The notes: generated by a model not told the origin, from the letters alone. Counted from the stretch's first letter, positions 6,494 to 14,392 are shown. The stretch: 26,977 nt of DNA from Candidatus Saccharimonadia bacterium (GCA_023268595.1 JALQUD010000002.1:1-26977), one strand, 5' to 3'. A program made the numbers and translations.

Positions 6494-7726
6494 CTACACC
6501 AGCTCCCGGCCCAGCCGTGAACTCAACACCCGGTTGCCCTCGTCGGTGATCAGCACGTCGTCTTCGATGCGCACACCGATCGACTCCTCGGGGATGTAGA
6601 TTCCCGGCTCACAGGTCACCACCATGCCGGCCTGCAGCGGCTTGTCGTACGGACCGGTATCATGGACATCCAGCCCCAGGAAATGGCTGGCGGCATGCGG
6701 ATAATAGTTGCGCACCTCATCGTCACTGGCGGCTTTGATGACGCCCAATTCGATGAGTTTTTCGCCGATGAACTGCGATACCTTCTTTTCATAATCCGCC
6801 AGCATGACGCCTGGCTTCAGCAGGCTGAGCCCATAATCCTGGGCGTCACAGACCGCCTGGTGCACAGCCCGCTGGCGCTCGCTCGCCGTGCCCGCGCTAT
6901 ATACCCGCGAGATATCGGCCGCATACTGTTCATACTCGGCACCGACGTCAAACTGCACCAGCTCATCATTATGGATCTCGCCGTCCATAGCCAGGTTATG
7001 CAAGGTGCAGGCCCGCTTACCGGCCACGATAATCGGCTCAAAGGCATGGCCGCTCGCGCCTTTCAGCTTGAACGCCCGCGTCAGCTCGGCTTCAGCCTGG
7101 TACTCATGAGTATAGGTCTGAAGCGCGCCCTTGGAAGCGACGTCTTCCAGACTGTCTATCGTGATATCGATTGCCTTTTGCAACGCCTCGATCTCAACCG
7201 GTTGCTTCACCGCGCGCATCGCTGAGAGTTCGCTACGCAGGTCGCGCGTTTCCACTACGGCTCCGGCGTCAGTCAGCTCATCATGCAGACGGCTGCGCGA
7301 CGGATTCGTGTACAGGCCAGCATGCTCTACGTACGGCGGAGGCGGCAGCAACGTGGCCACCTGTCCATCGGCAGCCTTCAAGAGCTGGCGGATGCGCTGC
7401 CAACCCTCCTGCTCCTCCAGCACCATCGCCACGCCGGAACGTTCCATCAGCGCCGCAACATCGACCGCACCATCAAAGGCCTGGCGCACGGCATCACGGC
7501 CAGGAACTATCAGGAACTCCTGATCACCATCCATCACCAGCACGACGTCCGGTAGCTCCAAGCCGGTCAGATACCAGAAGCTGGAGTCCTGGCGGAACTT
7601 ATACGTCGCATCGCCATTACGCTGCAACAGACCGTTGCCTGCCAACACGATCAGGCCATTGCCAGCCCGCTCGTGCAAAGCCTTACGGTTATCAATAAAA
7701 AAGCTTGAGGTAAAAAGACTATCCAT
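6494..7726 (-). CDS. pepP: Xaa-Pro aminopeptidase (M24B)
   Basis: At 410 residues it has the two domains of aminopeptidase P. The AMP_N domain spans about 1-140, with FRQDSSFWYLTGLELPDVVLV at 44-64. The creatinase-fold M24 catalytic domain covers about 175-400. The five dinuclear-metal ligands are all present: D260 (QFDVGAEYE), D271 (AADISRVY), H348 (SHFLGLDVHD), E373 (CEPGIYIPEES) and E388 (VRIEDDVLIT). The enzyme removes an N-terminal residue in front of proline, in peptides taken up or turned over in the cytoplasm. The start has no SD; a TGCTATAGT extended -10 ends 9 nt upstream, so it is probably leaderless. It is the first gene of a minus-strand run with holin-type, secG and peptide-binding protein genes. 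Confidence 0.95.
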   Translation of the reverse strand: MDSLFTSSFFIDNRKALHERAGNGLIVLAGNGLLQRNGDATYKFRQDSSFWYLTGLELPDVVLVMDGDQEFLIVPGRDAVRQAFDGAVDVAALMERSGVAMVLEEQEGWQRIRQLLKAADGQVATLLPPPPYVEHAGLYTNPSRSRLHDELTDAGAVVETRDLRSELSAMRAVKQPVEIEALQKAIDITIDSLEDVASKGALQTYTHEYQAEAELTRAFKLKGASGHAFEPIIVAGKRACTLHNLAMDGEIHNDELVQFDVGAEYEQYAADISRVYSAGTASERQRAVHQAVCDAQDYGLSLLKPGVMLADYEKKVSQFIGEKLIELGVIKAASDDEVRNYYPHAASHFLGLDVHDTGPYDKPLQAGMVVTCEPGIYIPEESIGVRIEDDVLITDEGNRVLSSRLGRELV

Positions 7727-7735
7727 ATCCGCTTA

Positions 7736-7744
7736 ACTATAGCA
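7736..7744 (-). promoter_or_regulatory. extended -10 promoter of pepP
   Basis: On the minus strand TGC plus TATAGT lies 9 nt upstream of the pepP start codon. A second -10-like TATAAT is found further upstream at 7764-7759, so there may be two start sites. Confidence 0.6.
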
Positions 7745-7776
7745 AACACACTGGCGGGATTATAAAACATGGATTG

Positions 7777-7908
7777 AGCAGGCGGTATCAGTGGATCGCT
7801 GGCGGCGACCGGCAATGATACCCCCTGCTGGAGACTTGGCGGATGTCTCCTTCCGGGTGTGTTACAGACAGCTCTTACGAACTGCGTGCAGTGCCGATCA
7901 CCAATCGG
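7777..7908 (-). other. cluster of three hairpins 3' of the radical SAM gene
   Basis: H1: AGCAGG-GGTATCA (7777-7790) pairs with TGATACC-CCTGCT (7816-7829), 13 bp with one C opposite C, and encloses GCTGG/CCGGC. H2: GGAGAC (7830-7835) pairs with GTCTCC (7845-7850), directly against H1. H3: CCGAT/ATCGG (7894-7908) has a 5-nt loop. In the minus direction this is the 3' region of the radical SAM gene and the upstream region of pepP. No clean T run follows H1, so it is an untypical terminator. It may instead be a small structured RNA on either strand. Confidence 0.45.
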
Positions 7909-7923
7909 TCACCAGTATTCTTC

Positions 7924-8874
7924 TCATCGACCGTAGTCGGGATTGCAGGTACCGCCGGTGGGCTTGCACTTGATGTTGGGATCGCAGTAGATCGGATCAC
8001 AGAGCCCCTGAGGACCACCGACACGCACCAGCTGGTCCGAACGACTGCCGCCGGGCAACTGACTGATCTCCTTCGACGTCAGGTTGAAGAAGTGGCCGTT
8101 GACAGTGTCACGGACCTGCTGCAGGGGTTGGCCGTTGACGATCTCCGTCAGTGGTTGCAGCAGCACGTTGCCGACCGGCTCCATCCAGCGCGAAAAGACG
8201 CACGGGTAGACGTTGCCATCAGGCAGGACCACCGCACTCGACAGACCACACTGGCCACACAGCTCGTCGAGGCTGGCCTGCGTCTGCTTGCCGCCCCGGC
8301 CGATCTCGCGGACCCGGTCACTGCTGATCTGCTGCCGGTCGACACCGATGGACACCAGGTCATCGATGGTGGCTGCTGTCTCGTTGCCGTTGGGCATCTC
8401 GACCAGACCGACCCGCAGTGGCACACCGAGCTCCACGAGCTTGATGATGTTGCTTCGGGTACGGGCGTGGCTACCGCGCTTCGTGGTCACAGCGTCGTGC
8501 ACCGTGGCGCTGGCCGAGTAGTAGCTGGTTGCCACCATGACACCCGGCTGCCGTAGCGCATCCAGCACCTTCGGCATCAGCACGAACAGGTTGGAGTAGA
8601 CCTCCACCTGGATGCCGCGCCCCAGGGCGTGGTTGAGCAGCACCACGAAGGCCGGATGGGCCGTCGGTTCGCCGCCGATGAACTGCAACTTCTCGAGCCC
8701 GTTGTCAGCACCCTGGTCGATGACGTGCAGCCAGTCGGCCTCACCCATCGTCCCGTGGTTGCCTTGCGGGCTGCTGCCGGCGTAGCAGTGGACACATTCC
8801 AGCTGGCAGGCACCGGTCAGTTCCAGCCACATGAAGCTGGTACGACGCGGGTCGCTGTTACAACATCCGGACAT
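7924..8874 (-). CDS. radical SAM enzyme with SPASM-like C-terminal cluster domain
   Basis: This 316-residue protein has the radical SAM cluster motif C23-x3-C27-x2-C30 (CQLECVHC) and the GGEPT motif at 67-71, and its order of elements fits the AdoMet-radical barrel. The C-terminal part has the Cys pattern of a SPASM/twitch domain: C206, C209 and C225 (in LPDGNVYPCVF), followed by C292, C297, C303 and C310. SPASM enzymes typically modify peptides or proteins by radical chemistry using auxiliary Fe-S clusters. The N-terminus starts MSGCCNS. The SD GAGG lies 6 nt before the ATG. Close relatives known to me are mostly actinobacterial, so horizontal transfer is plausible but not shown. No partner gene (precursor peptide, transporter) is evident; a short overlapping frame at 8817-8945 is speculative. 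Confidence 0.9.
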   Translation of the reverse strand: MSGCCNSDPRRTSFMWLELTGACQLECVHCYAGSSPQGNHGTMGEADWLHVIDQGADNGLEKLQFIGGEPTAHPAFVVLLNHALGRGIQVEVYSNLFVLMPKVLDALRQPGVMVATSYYSASATVHDAVTTKRGSHARTRSNIIKLVELGVPLRVGLVEMPNGNETAATIDDLVSIGVDRQQISSDRVREIGRGGKQTQASLDELCGQCGLSSAVVLPDGNVYPCVFSRWMEPVGNVLLQPLTEIVNGQPLQQVRDTVNGHFFNLTSKEISQLPGGSRSDQLVRVGGPQGLCDPIYCDPNIKCKPTGGTCNPDYGR

Positions 8875-8917
8875 TCCGAACCTCTTCTGCAGAGTAGGTA
8901 CATCATCTTCACATCGT

Positions 8918-8933
8918 ACGGATATTGATCCGT
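8918..8933 (-). promoter_or_regulatory. hairpin in the 5' leader of the radical SAM gene
   Basis: ACGGAT and ATCCGT form a perfect 6-bp stem with a 4-nt loop. It lies between the extended -10 at 8967-8975 and the start codon at 8874, in an 85-90 nt leader. It could be an operator, an RNA hairpin, or nothing. Confidence 0.35.
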
Positions 8934-8966
8934 CAGATTGAACATTTCCGTGAAGAAGACTTGAAT

Positions 8967-8975
8967 ATTATACCA
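8967..8975 (-). promoter_or_regulatory. extended -10 promoter of the radical SAM gene
   Basis: On the minus strand TGG plus a perfect TATAAT is found, with TATCAT 17 nt further upstream as a weak -35. It would give an SD-containing leader of about 85 nt. Confidence 0.6.
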
Positions 8976-9043
8976 TATTCATGCAAATCATGATACATTT
9001 TCTAAGCTCAATTTCAAGGCACTGACCGGCGCCAATAGCCCAC

Positions 9044-10729
9044 CTAAAGCTGCGTTTCAGCTTCCTGTTTCAGTTCCTTTTTGATCGGCCGCAGATACTG
9101 CTTCAATATCACGGTCTTTTTTTCACCGATCACCTTCTCCAGCTCCCAGTCGCGGGCCTGCATCACGCCACGCATGCTGCCGAACGTTTTCAGCAGCTTC
9201 TTACGGGTAGCCGGACCGATGGTCGGTACATCATCCAGCACGCTGGCAATCTGGCGTTTCTGTTTCAGCACCGAATGGTAACTGACTGCGAAACGGTGCG
9301 ATTCGTCGCGGATACGTTGTAGTAGTTTGACGACATTGGTATTGTGCGGCACATTCGTCAGGATAAAATCGTCCGACTCGCTGACGAAACCGCCGAGCCG
9401 CTGCAGCGTGGCGCCATCAAGCGTCACGTTCGAGCCGTCCGGGTCGCCCTTCACGACGGCATCAGCTTTGGACTTATAACCCTCGCCTTCTTCGGCGACC
9501 ATCAGGTTGTCCTGGCCGTCGGCCACTTCATCGGCCGCGTCACCGAGCGTATCTGCCACTACCGGTGCCTTGGCGTGGCTCTTCTTGATGACAATCTGCT
9601 CCTCACGCTTGGCCAGGCCGACGAACGGCACCTGAGCATACCCCATCTCGTCACGTGCCCGGATAGCCGCGTCCAGCTGCCCCTTGCCGCCGTCGATCAG
9701 CACCAGATCCGGTTTGCCCCAGGCTTTGATGTTCTTCTCACTGAAGCGCCGCCTGATCGTCTCATGCATATTATAGAAGTCGTTGTTATGGTCCTTCTTG
9801 GTCTTGAACTTACGGTACTCACCTTTATTCGACACGCCATTGGTAAAGACCACCATGCTGGCCACCACATCGGTGCCCTGCATATGTGAGATGTCATAGC
9901 CTTCGATACGGTACGGGTACTTGGGCATGCCTAGCAGGTCGACCAGCTCGGTCAGGGCATGGTCCTTGCTGATGTCCATGAATTCCTTGTCACTGAAAAT
10001 GACCTGTTTTCCAAGGTTCTGCAGTAGGAACAGTTGGTTACGGGTCTTGGCCGCCGCCTCGAAATCCTGCGCCTTGGCCTGGGCATGCATCTGCTTTTCA
10101 AGCTGTTTCAGAATCTTGGTCCGCTTGCCTTCGATGACCGAGATCAGCTGCCTCAGACATTTACGATAATCCTCGAGTGACGTCTTACCCTCTTCCAATC
10201 CCGGATCCAGTCCCAGATGATAATACAAAGTCGCCCGCTTGCCCGATGGATTACGCTTGACGGCGAACGGGAAGATCTTGCGCAGGATACGTAGCGCACG
10301 CCGCACCGTGTAGGCGCTGAGATACGGCCCGAAGTACCGCGCCCCGTCATCCAGCGGCCGCCGAGTGATAGTCACCGTGGGGTATTCGCTGTCGATGTCG
10401 ATCCGGATGTAGCTCATCGACTTATCGTCGCGCAGCAGGATATTGTACTGCGGCATGTAGCGCCGGATCATCTCGGCTTCCAGGAACAAGGCTTCCAGCT
10501 CGGATTCGACCACCATCCAGTCGGTATCACGGATTTCTTCTACCAATGCTTCGGTCTTCGGGTCACGTGAACGCGATTTCTGGAAGTACTGCCGCACCCG
10601 GTTCCTCAGCACCGCCGCCTTACCGACATAGATGATTTGATCCTTGGCGTTCTTATGGAAATAAACACCAGGCTCCTTGGGCAGGTCCTTCAGCTTGGCT
10701 TCAAGTGTGGGATTATTCTCTAAACTCAT
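9044..10729 (-). CDS. uvrC: UvrC, excinuclease subunit C
   Basis: UvrC makes both incisions in nucleotide excision repair after UvrA/UvrB locate damage. The 561-residue protein shows the GIY-YIG domain (G21-V-Y and Y34-V-G), a UVR motif around 208-235 (LEKQMHAQAKAQDFEAAAKT), the RNase H-like domain (EGYDISHMQGT near 276; LVLIDGGKGQLDAA at 342) and a C-terminal helix-hairpin-helix (VPTIGPATRKKLLKTFGS, 501-518). Between 'GLAKREEQIV' and 'LLQRIRDESHRFA' (about 381-468) it carries some 55 residues more than the usual protein, and this insert is acidic. ATG 10729 is chosen because the conserved N-terminus begins there; the frame is open to 10858. A TATAAT lies about 25 nt upstream; the SD is weak. 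Confidence 0.96.
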   Translation of the reverse strand: MSLENNPTLEAKLKDLPKEPGVYFHKNAKDQIIYVGKAAVLRNRVRQYFQKSRSRDPKTEALVEEIRDTDWMVVESELEALFLEAEMIRRYMPQYNILLRDDKSMSYIRIDIDSEYPTVTITRRPLDDGARYFGPYLSAYTVRRALRILRKIFPFAVKRNPSGKRATLYYHLGLDPGLEEGKTSLEDYRKCLRQLISVIEGKRTKILKQLEKQMHAQAKAQDFEAAAKTRNQLFLLQNLGKQVIFSDKEFMDISKDHALTELVDLLGMPKYPYRIEGYDISHMQGTDVVASMVVFTNGVSNKGEYRKFKTKKDHNNDFYNMHETIRRRFSEKNIKAWGKPDLVLIDGGKGQLDAAIRARDEMGYAQVPFVGLAKREEQIVIKKSHAKAPVVADTLGDAADEVADGQDNLMVAEEGEGYKSKADAVVKGDPDGSNVTLDGATLQRLGGFVSESDDFILTNVPHNTNVVKLLQRIRDESHRFAVSYHSVLKQKRQIASVLDDVPTIGPATRKKLLKTFGSMRGVMQARDWELEKVIGEKKTVILKQYLRPIKKELKQEAETQL

Positions 10730-10783
10730 GATGGTTCTTATGCTTTCCGAGTGGATTATAACGCGTTCTGTCGCAAAGTGCTG

Positions 10784-10854
10784 TGACAGGGTGGTGCATG
10801 GTGTGTCCGCATGAGCGGGTTCATACCTATGTGCACCATGCACCACCCCTGTCA
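10784..10854 (-). repeat. long inverted repeat between uvrC and an unknown gene
   Basis: TGACAGGGTGGTGCATGGTG (10784-10803) is matched by its reverse complement at 10834-10854 with a single extra base. This gives a stem of about 20 bp around a 30-nt loop, which itself holds CCGC/GCGG. On the minus strand it lies just after the stop of the gene at 10862-11530 and upstream of uvrC's -10 box. No T run follows. It may act as a terminator or RNA stabiliser, or be a palindromic repeat element. Confidence 0.75.
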
Positions 10855-10861
10855 TCACACC

Positions 10862-11530
10862 CTAGGGCGTGACATCCTTCTCCGTGGCGTTCCGGTGTCC
10901 GGACGAACGCGCATAGCGCACCACCGGACGCACCAGCGGCCCCAGGCGGCGCCGCAAGACACCGCGCACCGTCCGAAGCGACTTGGTGCCGCGACGTGCG
11001 CCGTTACGGTAGTTGATCAGGTACGGACAGGTCACCGCCACGCCGGACGCGTCCATGAAGGTCAGCCGGTAGATGCCGGGCGGGTCAGGCCAACCGGAGG
11101 CGGTCAGGAACGGATCCAGACGCAAGCCGGCAGCATTGCCTTCAGACCCGGTGAAACCAGACTCCAGTCGGCCATAACTCTGACCGGCATGACGCCCGGT
11201 TCCAGGGTAATGAGCCTGCAGGCCGTGCTTCTGGTCGGGAGTAGCGCCACGTACCATGAACCACAGGCCGCCATCATCGAAAGCCGCCCCCATGGCGCGG
11301 ACCGACAGTTCACCGCCGTCGGGCTTGGCGACCGTCACCTCGGGTCCGGCGGCGTACATCGCGCGACCCTGCTCGTCGGGAAACAGCGGCTCACCGACCA
11401 GCTCTCCGGCGCCTACCAGGACGTAATCCGGACGCGCCAGCCGGCGACCGATGTAGTGCTGCACCAACAGCGCCATCCGGGCTCCGGATGAATGCGGCAT
11501 CGGCTGCGGAACGGGCTCATTTTCAGGCAT
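10862..11530 (-). CDS. hypothetical protein (222 aa)
   Basis: I do not recognise a family. The N-terminal 15 residues are Pro/Glu-rich (MPENEPVPQPMPHSSG). The middle, about 18-165, looks like a soluble, mainly beta domain with regular Gly/Pro turns (YVLVGAGELVGEPLFPDEQG; GLWFMVRGATPDQKHGL; GIYRLTFMDASGVAVTCPYL). The last 50 residues are strongly basic (GARRGTKSLRTVRGVLRRRLG), which could contact nucleic acid or membrane. There is no signal peptide or membrane helix. An AAGGAG lies 11 nt from ATG 11530 and 5 nt from a GTG at 11536, so either could be the start. A TATAAT at 11585-11580 gives a 40-50 nt leader. It is followed by the long inverted repeat. Confidence 0.7.
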   Translation of the reverse strand: MPENEPVPQPMPHSSGARMALLVQHYIGRRLARPDYVLVGAGELVGEPLFPDEQGRAMYAAGPEVTVAKPDGGELSVRAMGAAFDDGGLWFMVRGATPDQKHGLQAHYPGTGRHAGQSYGRLESGFTGSEGNAAGLRLDPFLTASGWPDPPGIYRLTFMDASGVAVTCPYLINYRNGARRGTKSLRTVRGVLRRRLGPLVRPVVRYARSSGHRNATEKDVTP

Positions 11531-11579
11531 GGCCACCTCAACTCCTTGGATTCGTGAACGTACGGGAAGGAACTAGCGG

Positions 11580-11604
11580 ATTATATAATATTTTTGACCA
11601 AAAA
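11580..11604 (-). promoter_or_regulatory. promoter with a palindrome upstream of the unknown gene
   Basis: On the minus strand a TATAAT (11585-11580) is preceded at 5 nt by the near-perfect palindrome TTTTTGGTCAAAAA (11604-11591), which overlaps the spacer region. The palindrome could be an operator or part of trhO's 3' end. Confidence 0.5.
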
Positions 11605-11630
11605 TCTTGCTGAAGAGTGCCGTCCTCGCC

Positions 11631-12500
11631 TTAGACGTCTGCCACAGGTGCATGCAGGCTACAGGCTACCCGGCCGCCGGCAGCGCAATCATCGCAGATG
11701 ACGAACTGCAGATTGCAACCGGTGCCGTCGGCATCCTGGCCCGAACAGTTTTCCTGCCGGCTGGTCTTGGCGCCACAGTTGGCGCAATTGGCGATGTCCG
11801 CCGATTCCTGGCTGAATGCGATGCCTTTACGGGCGTCAAAGACGTAACATTTGCCTTCCCAATAGCCCTTGTCGCCATAAGCTTCACCGTACTTCACGAT
11901 GCCACCATCCAGATGGTAGACATCCTCAAAGCCCTTGTGCTTCATGTAGGCACTCAGATATTCGCAGCGGATATCACCGGTACAATATGTCAGGACAGGT
12001 TGGTCCTTCGGCAGCTTGTCAAGCTCAGCCTTCACGTCCTTGAAGGTCTTGATGTCCGGTGTGATGGCATTCTTGAACTTACCAACCTCCGACTCGTAGT
12101 TGTTACGGGCATCAAAGATGATCGCATCAGGATGTTCTTCCAGATACGCATGCCACTGCTCAGGTCGTAACGGCGTGCCCTTGTCAAAGACATCGAAATC
12201 CTCTTCCGGCGCCAACGTTACCAGCTCTTTACGGGCTTTGACGCTCAGCTTCGGAAAATCATCACGTGAACCATCACTCCATTTATACTCGATACCTTTG
12301 AACTCCGGTGTCAGGTTCATCTCACGCACATAGGCCTTGACATCTTCCAGGTCACCGCCGGCCGTGCCGTTGATGCCGTGCTCGGACACGATGATACGGC
12401 CTTTCAGGTTCAGACGGCGGCACAGCTCACGCTGCCAGCGCATCGTCATCTGCGGGTCTTTGATTGCTACGAATTTGTAGTAAAGGATTATCTTTTGCAT
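11631..12500 (-). CDS. trhO: TrhO, tRNA uridine-34 hydroxylase (rhodanese family)
   Basis: TrhO (formerly YceA/YbfQ) uses oxygen to make 5-hydroxyuridine at the wobble position of tRNAs. The 289-residue protein has the N-terminal alpha/beta domain (ILYYKFVAIKD; GRIIVSEHGINGTAGG at 34-49) and the rhodanese domain with the catalytic loop YCTGDIRCE at 172-180, so C173 is the active cysteine; most homologues have CTGGIRCE, here Gly is Asp. The C-terminus has the expected metal-type cysteines (C239, C242, C252, C262, C269, C272). The frame is open to 12593, but MQKIILYYKF at 12500 is the family's normal N-terminus. It follows the large tail-anchored protein gene at 26 nt, so the two are probably cotranscribed. 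Confidence 0.93.
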   Translation of the reverse strand: MQKIILYYKFVAIKDPQMTMRWQRELCRRLNLKGRIIVSEHGINGTAGGDLEDVKAYVREMNLTPEFKGIEYKWSDGSRDDFPKLSVKARKELVTLAPEEDFDVFDKGTPLRPEQWHAYLEEHPDAIIFDARNNYESEVGKFKNAITPDIKTFKDVKAELDKLPKDQPVLTYCTGDIRCEYLSAYMKHKGFEDVYHLDGGIVKYGEAYGDKGYWEGKCYVFDARKGIAFSQESADIANCANCGAKTSRQENCSGQDADGTGCNLQFVICDDCAAGGRVACSLHAPVADV

Positions 12501-12526
12501 ATTCCGGTCCGATTCCAATCTATAGC

Positions 12527-14380
12527 TTACCAGGTGATGAACAGCAATACGATTATCGAGTACACGATCACGATGGCCGTGATACCATACCACATCTCGT
12601 TATCGCCACGCTCAACTAACTTATCGGTCGCCTGTTTCGTACCGGACGCGACGGCTTTACCGGCTTTGCCGGCCGTCGATTGTGCGGCCTGCGCCAACCG
12701 AGCGCCCGTTGGCCCCAGGTTTTCCTGGGCCGCTACCAGTCCGCGTTTCAGGGCGCCAGACTTCTCCCCCGAGGCGGTCTTGCCATTGTCCTCCGCGCTG
12801 CGGCGGTTATGACGGAAGAGCGGATCACGCTCAAAACTCATTTCTTTGGCGGTTATTTCCCGCCTAAGCTGTTCACGGTAGTTGCCGCCCCTCAGGAAGA
12901 CGGCCACGACCTGCCGCAGGCCTTCCTTGTCGATACGGCGGGCCTCAAAAATGTCCTTCAGGCTGACTCCCTCGATGCGGATGGCTTTTGCCGTCTGTAG
13001 CAGCTCGCGGTCATTCATACGGACGTCGGCCGGCGCTTCGGGTGATGACGGCACCGGACGCTCCGCGACAGGCAGGACGACCGGTTTGGCGACTTCACGG
13101 ACCACCAGCCGCTCAGCTGCCAACGCAGCCGGCCGCGGCACGCTTTCAGAACGTAAATCCGGCCGCAAGCGTTCCAATGTGATCACTGAAACTGCGGCGC
13201 CGACCAGCCGCTCCGGACGCTGACCTCCAGCCGGCGTGGTTTCCACATGGGTCGGGATGATGACCGGACGGCCGCTTTCCGCTGCCGGATACTCATGTAG
13301 TGTCTGCGCCTCCAGCGTGCCACTATTGGCCTCCGCCTGAGCCTTGCCCGCCTCAAAAGCCTTGAGCACCGCTTTTCGTTTACCGCGCCGGCCCAGCCAC
13401 CATCCGACGAGTGCGCCGCCCGCGGCGGCACGGCTGACATCACGGGCGGACCGCTGCAAACCGGGTGGGATATCGCTTTCATACTTGCCAGCCGGCGTGC
13501 GCGCACGCCCGGGACTATCGGGCAGTTCCGATGGACGGTCGGCCACAGGCTCGACGTCCATCATCAAGGCCTCCATCCTCGGATCCTGGCCATCCGGCCG
13601 GTCGGGTTCAGGCATCCCTTGCAGGAATTCGAACGGATTCGGCGGCAGCGGTGGCGGCGTGTTACCACCGGACTCGTATGCGGCATACGGATAGGCCGGT
13701 TCAGCCTCTTCGTGATTCCCGTTATGCCCCTCGCCTTCATCACGCGCTTCAGCCCGCCCGGTCGATGACGCATCGCCGACGGCTTCGGCCTCCACCTTAT
13801 GATCACCATTCTTTCCGGATTCCGTTTTCCCACCAGCACCCGGCTCGGCAGTTTCAGCGGACGGTTTTTCCTCCGGCTTCACGTCGGGGGTTTTGGCGTC
13901 GTCGGCATGGCCAGGCTCCCGGACCTCACCTGCCTGCTCTGCCGGTGTCGCTCCGGCGGACGCCTGTCCGGCGCTGCGTTCATCAGGAGCATTGGCGGTG
14001 GCCGAACCTGGCCGTGCCGGCCTGTCAGCCTTCTTGCCGTCCTTCTCGGACTCGAACATACCACGTAGCTCCATTTCACGCATGTCGGGCAGAGTCTGGG
14101 GTGTCTCGGAGTGCAACACGACCGCTTCACCGAGCAATGGTAGCCGGGGTTCTACATGTTCACGGCTGCGCGTATCGGGCAGCCGGTCGGCCGAGAACAA
14201 AGGGTTAGCCTTGGTCGCACCTGTGCCGGCACTGACGTCACCGCCGGTCCGGCCGGTAGGCGCAGACTTGTCCTTCTTGTCCGATTTGGAACCATTTTCA
14301 GAACGCGCCGAACCAGCCTGGCCGTCAGCCGGCTGGTATCCATTGCCAGTCTGGTCTGCGTTGATTCGCTCACCTGTCAT
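12527..14380 (-). CDS. large disordered tail-anchored protein, unknown function
   Basis: At 617 residues it is mostly low complexity. Residues 1-300 are rich in Gly, Pro, Glu, Asp, Lys and Ala with no visible fold; a PPPLPPNPFEFLQG stretch is at 242-255. At about 314-335 a short hydrophobic segment (SRAAAGGALVGWWLGRRGKRK) has glycine-zipper spacing. A compact helical domain spans about 454-520 (NDRELLQTAKAIRIEGVSLK; QVVAVFLRGGNYREQLRREI), and the C-terminus ends in a single transmembrane helix (597-617, WYGITAIVIVYSIIVLLFITW). This suggests a long flexible protein held to the membrane by its tail. The style resembles lineage-specific Saccharibacteria proteins, but I cannot name a function. 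It has no SD; a TTGCAA-17-TATATT promoter lies just upstream. Confidence 0.8.
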   Translation of the reverse strand: MTGERINADQTGNGYQPADGQAGSARSENGSKSDKKDKSAPTGRTGGDVSAGTGATKANPLFSADRLPDTRSREHVEPRLPLLGEAVVLHSETPQTLPDMREMELRGMFESEKDGKKADRPARPGSATANAPDERSAGQASAGATPAEQAGEVREPGHADDAKTPDVKPEEKPSAETAEPGAGGKTESGKNGDHKVEAEAVGDASSTGRAEARDEGEGHNGNHEEAEPAYPYAAYESGGNTPPPLPPNPFEFLQGMPEPDRPDGQDPRMEALMMDVEPVADRPSELPDSPGRARTPAGKYESDIPPGLQRSARDVSRAAAGGALVGWWLGRRGKRKAVLKAFEAGKAQAEANSGTLEAQTLHEYPAAESGRPVIIPTHVETTPAGGQRPERLVGAAVSVITLERLRPDLRSESVPRPAALAAERLVVREVAKPVVLPVAERPVPSSPEAPADVRMNDRELLQTAKAIRIEGVSLKDIFEARRIDKEGLRQVVAVFLRGGNYREQLRREITAKEMSFERDPLFRHNRRSAEDNGKTASGEKSGALKRGLVAAQENLGPTGARLAQAAQSTAGKAGKAVASGTKQATDKLVERGDNEMWYGITAIVIVYSIIVLLFITW

Positions 14381-14392
14381 AGTCGCGCGTCT

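Noticed and set aside
10730..10858. Upstream extension of UvrC by 43 residues
   Set aside because: It covers uvrC's -10 box and part of the long inverted repeat, and the conserved GIY-YIG start lies downstream.
13465..14208. 247-aa plus-strand ORF
   Set aside because: It is a shadow of the low-complexity, GC-rich tail-anchored protein gene, with Arg/Pro/His-rich composition typical of an antisense frame.
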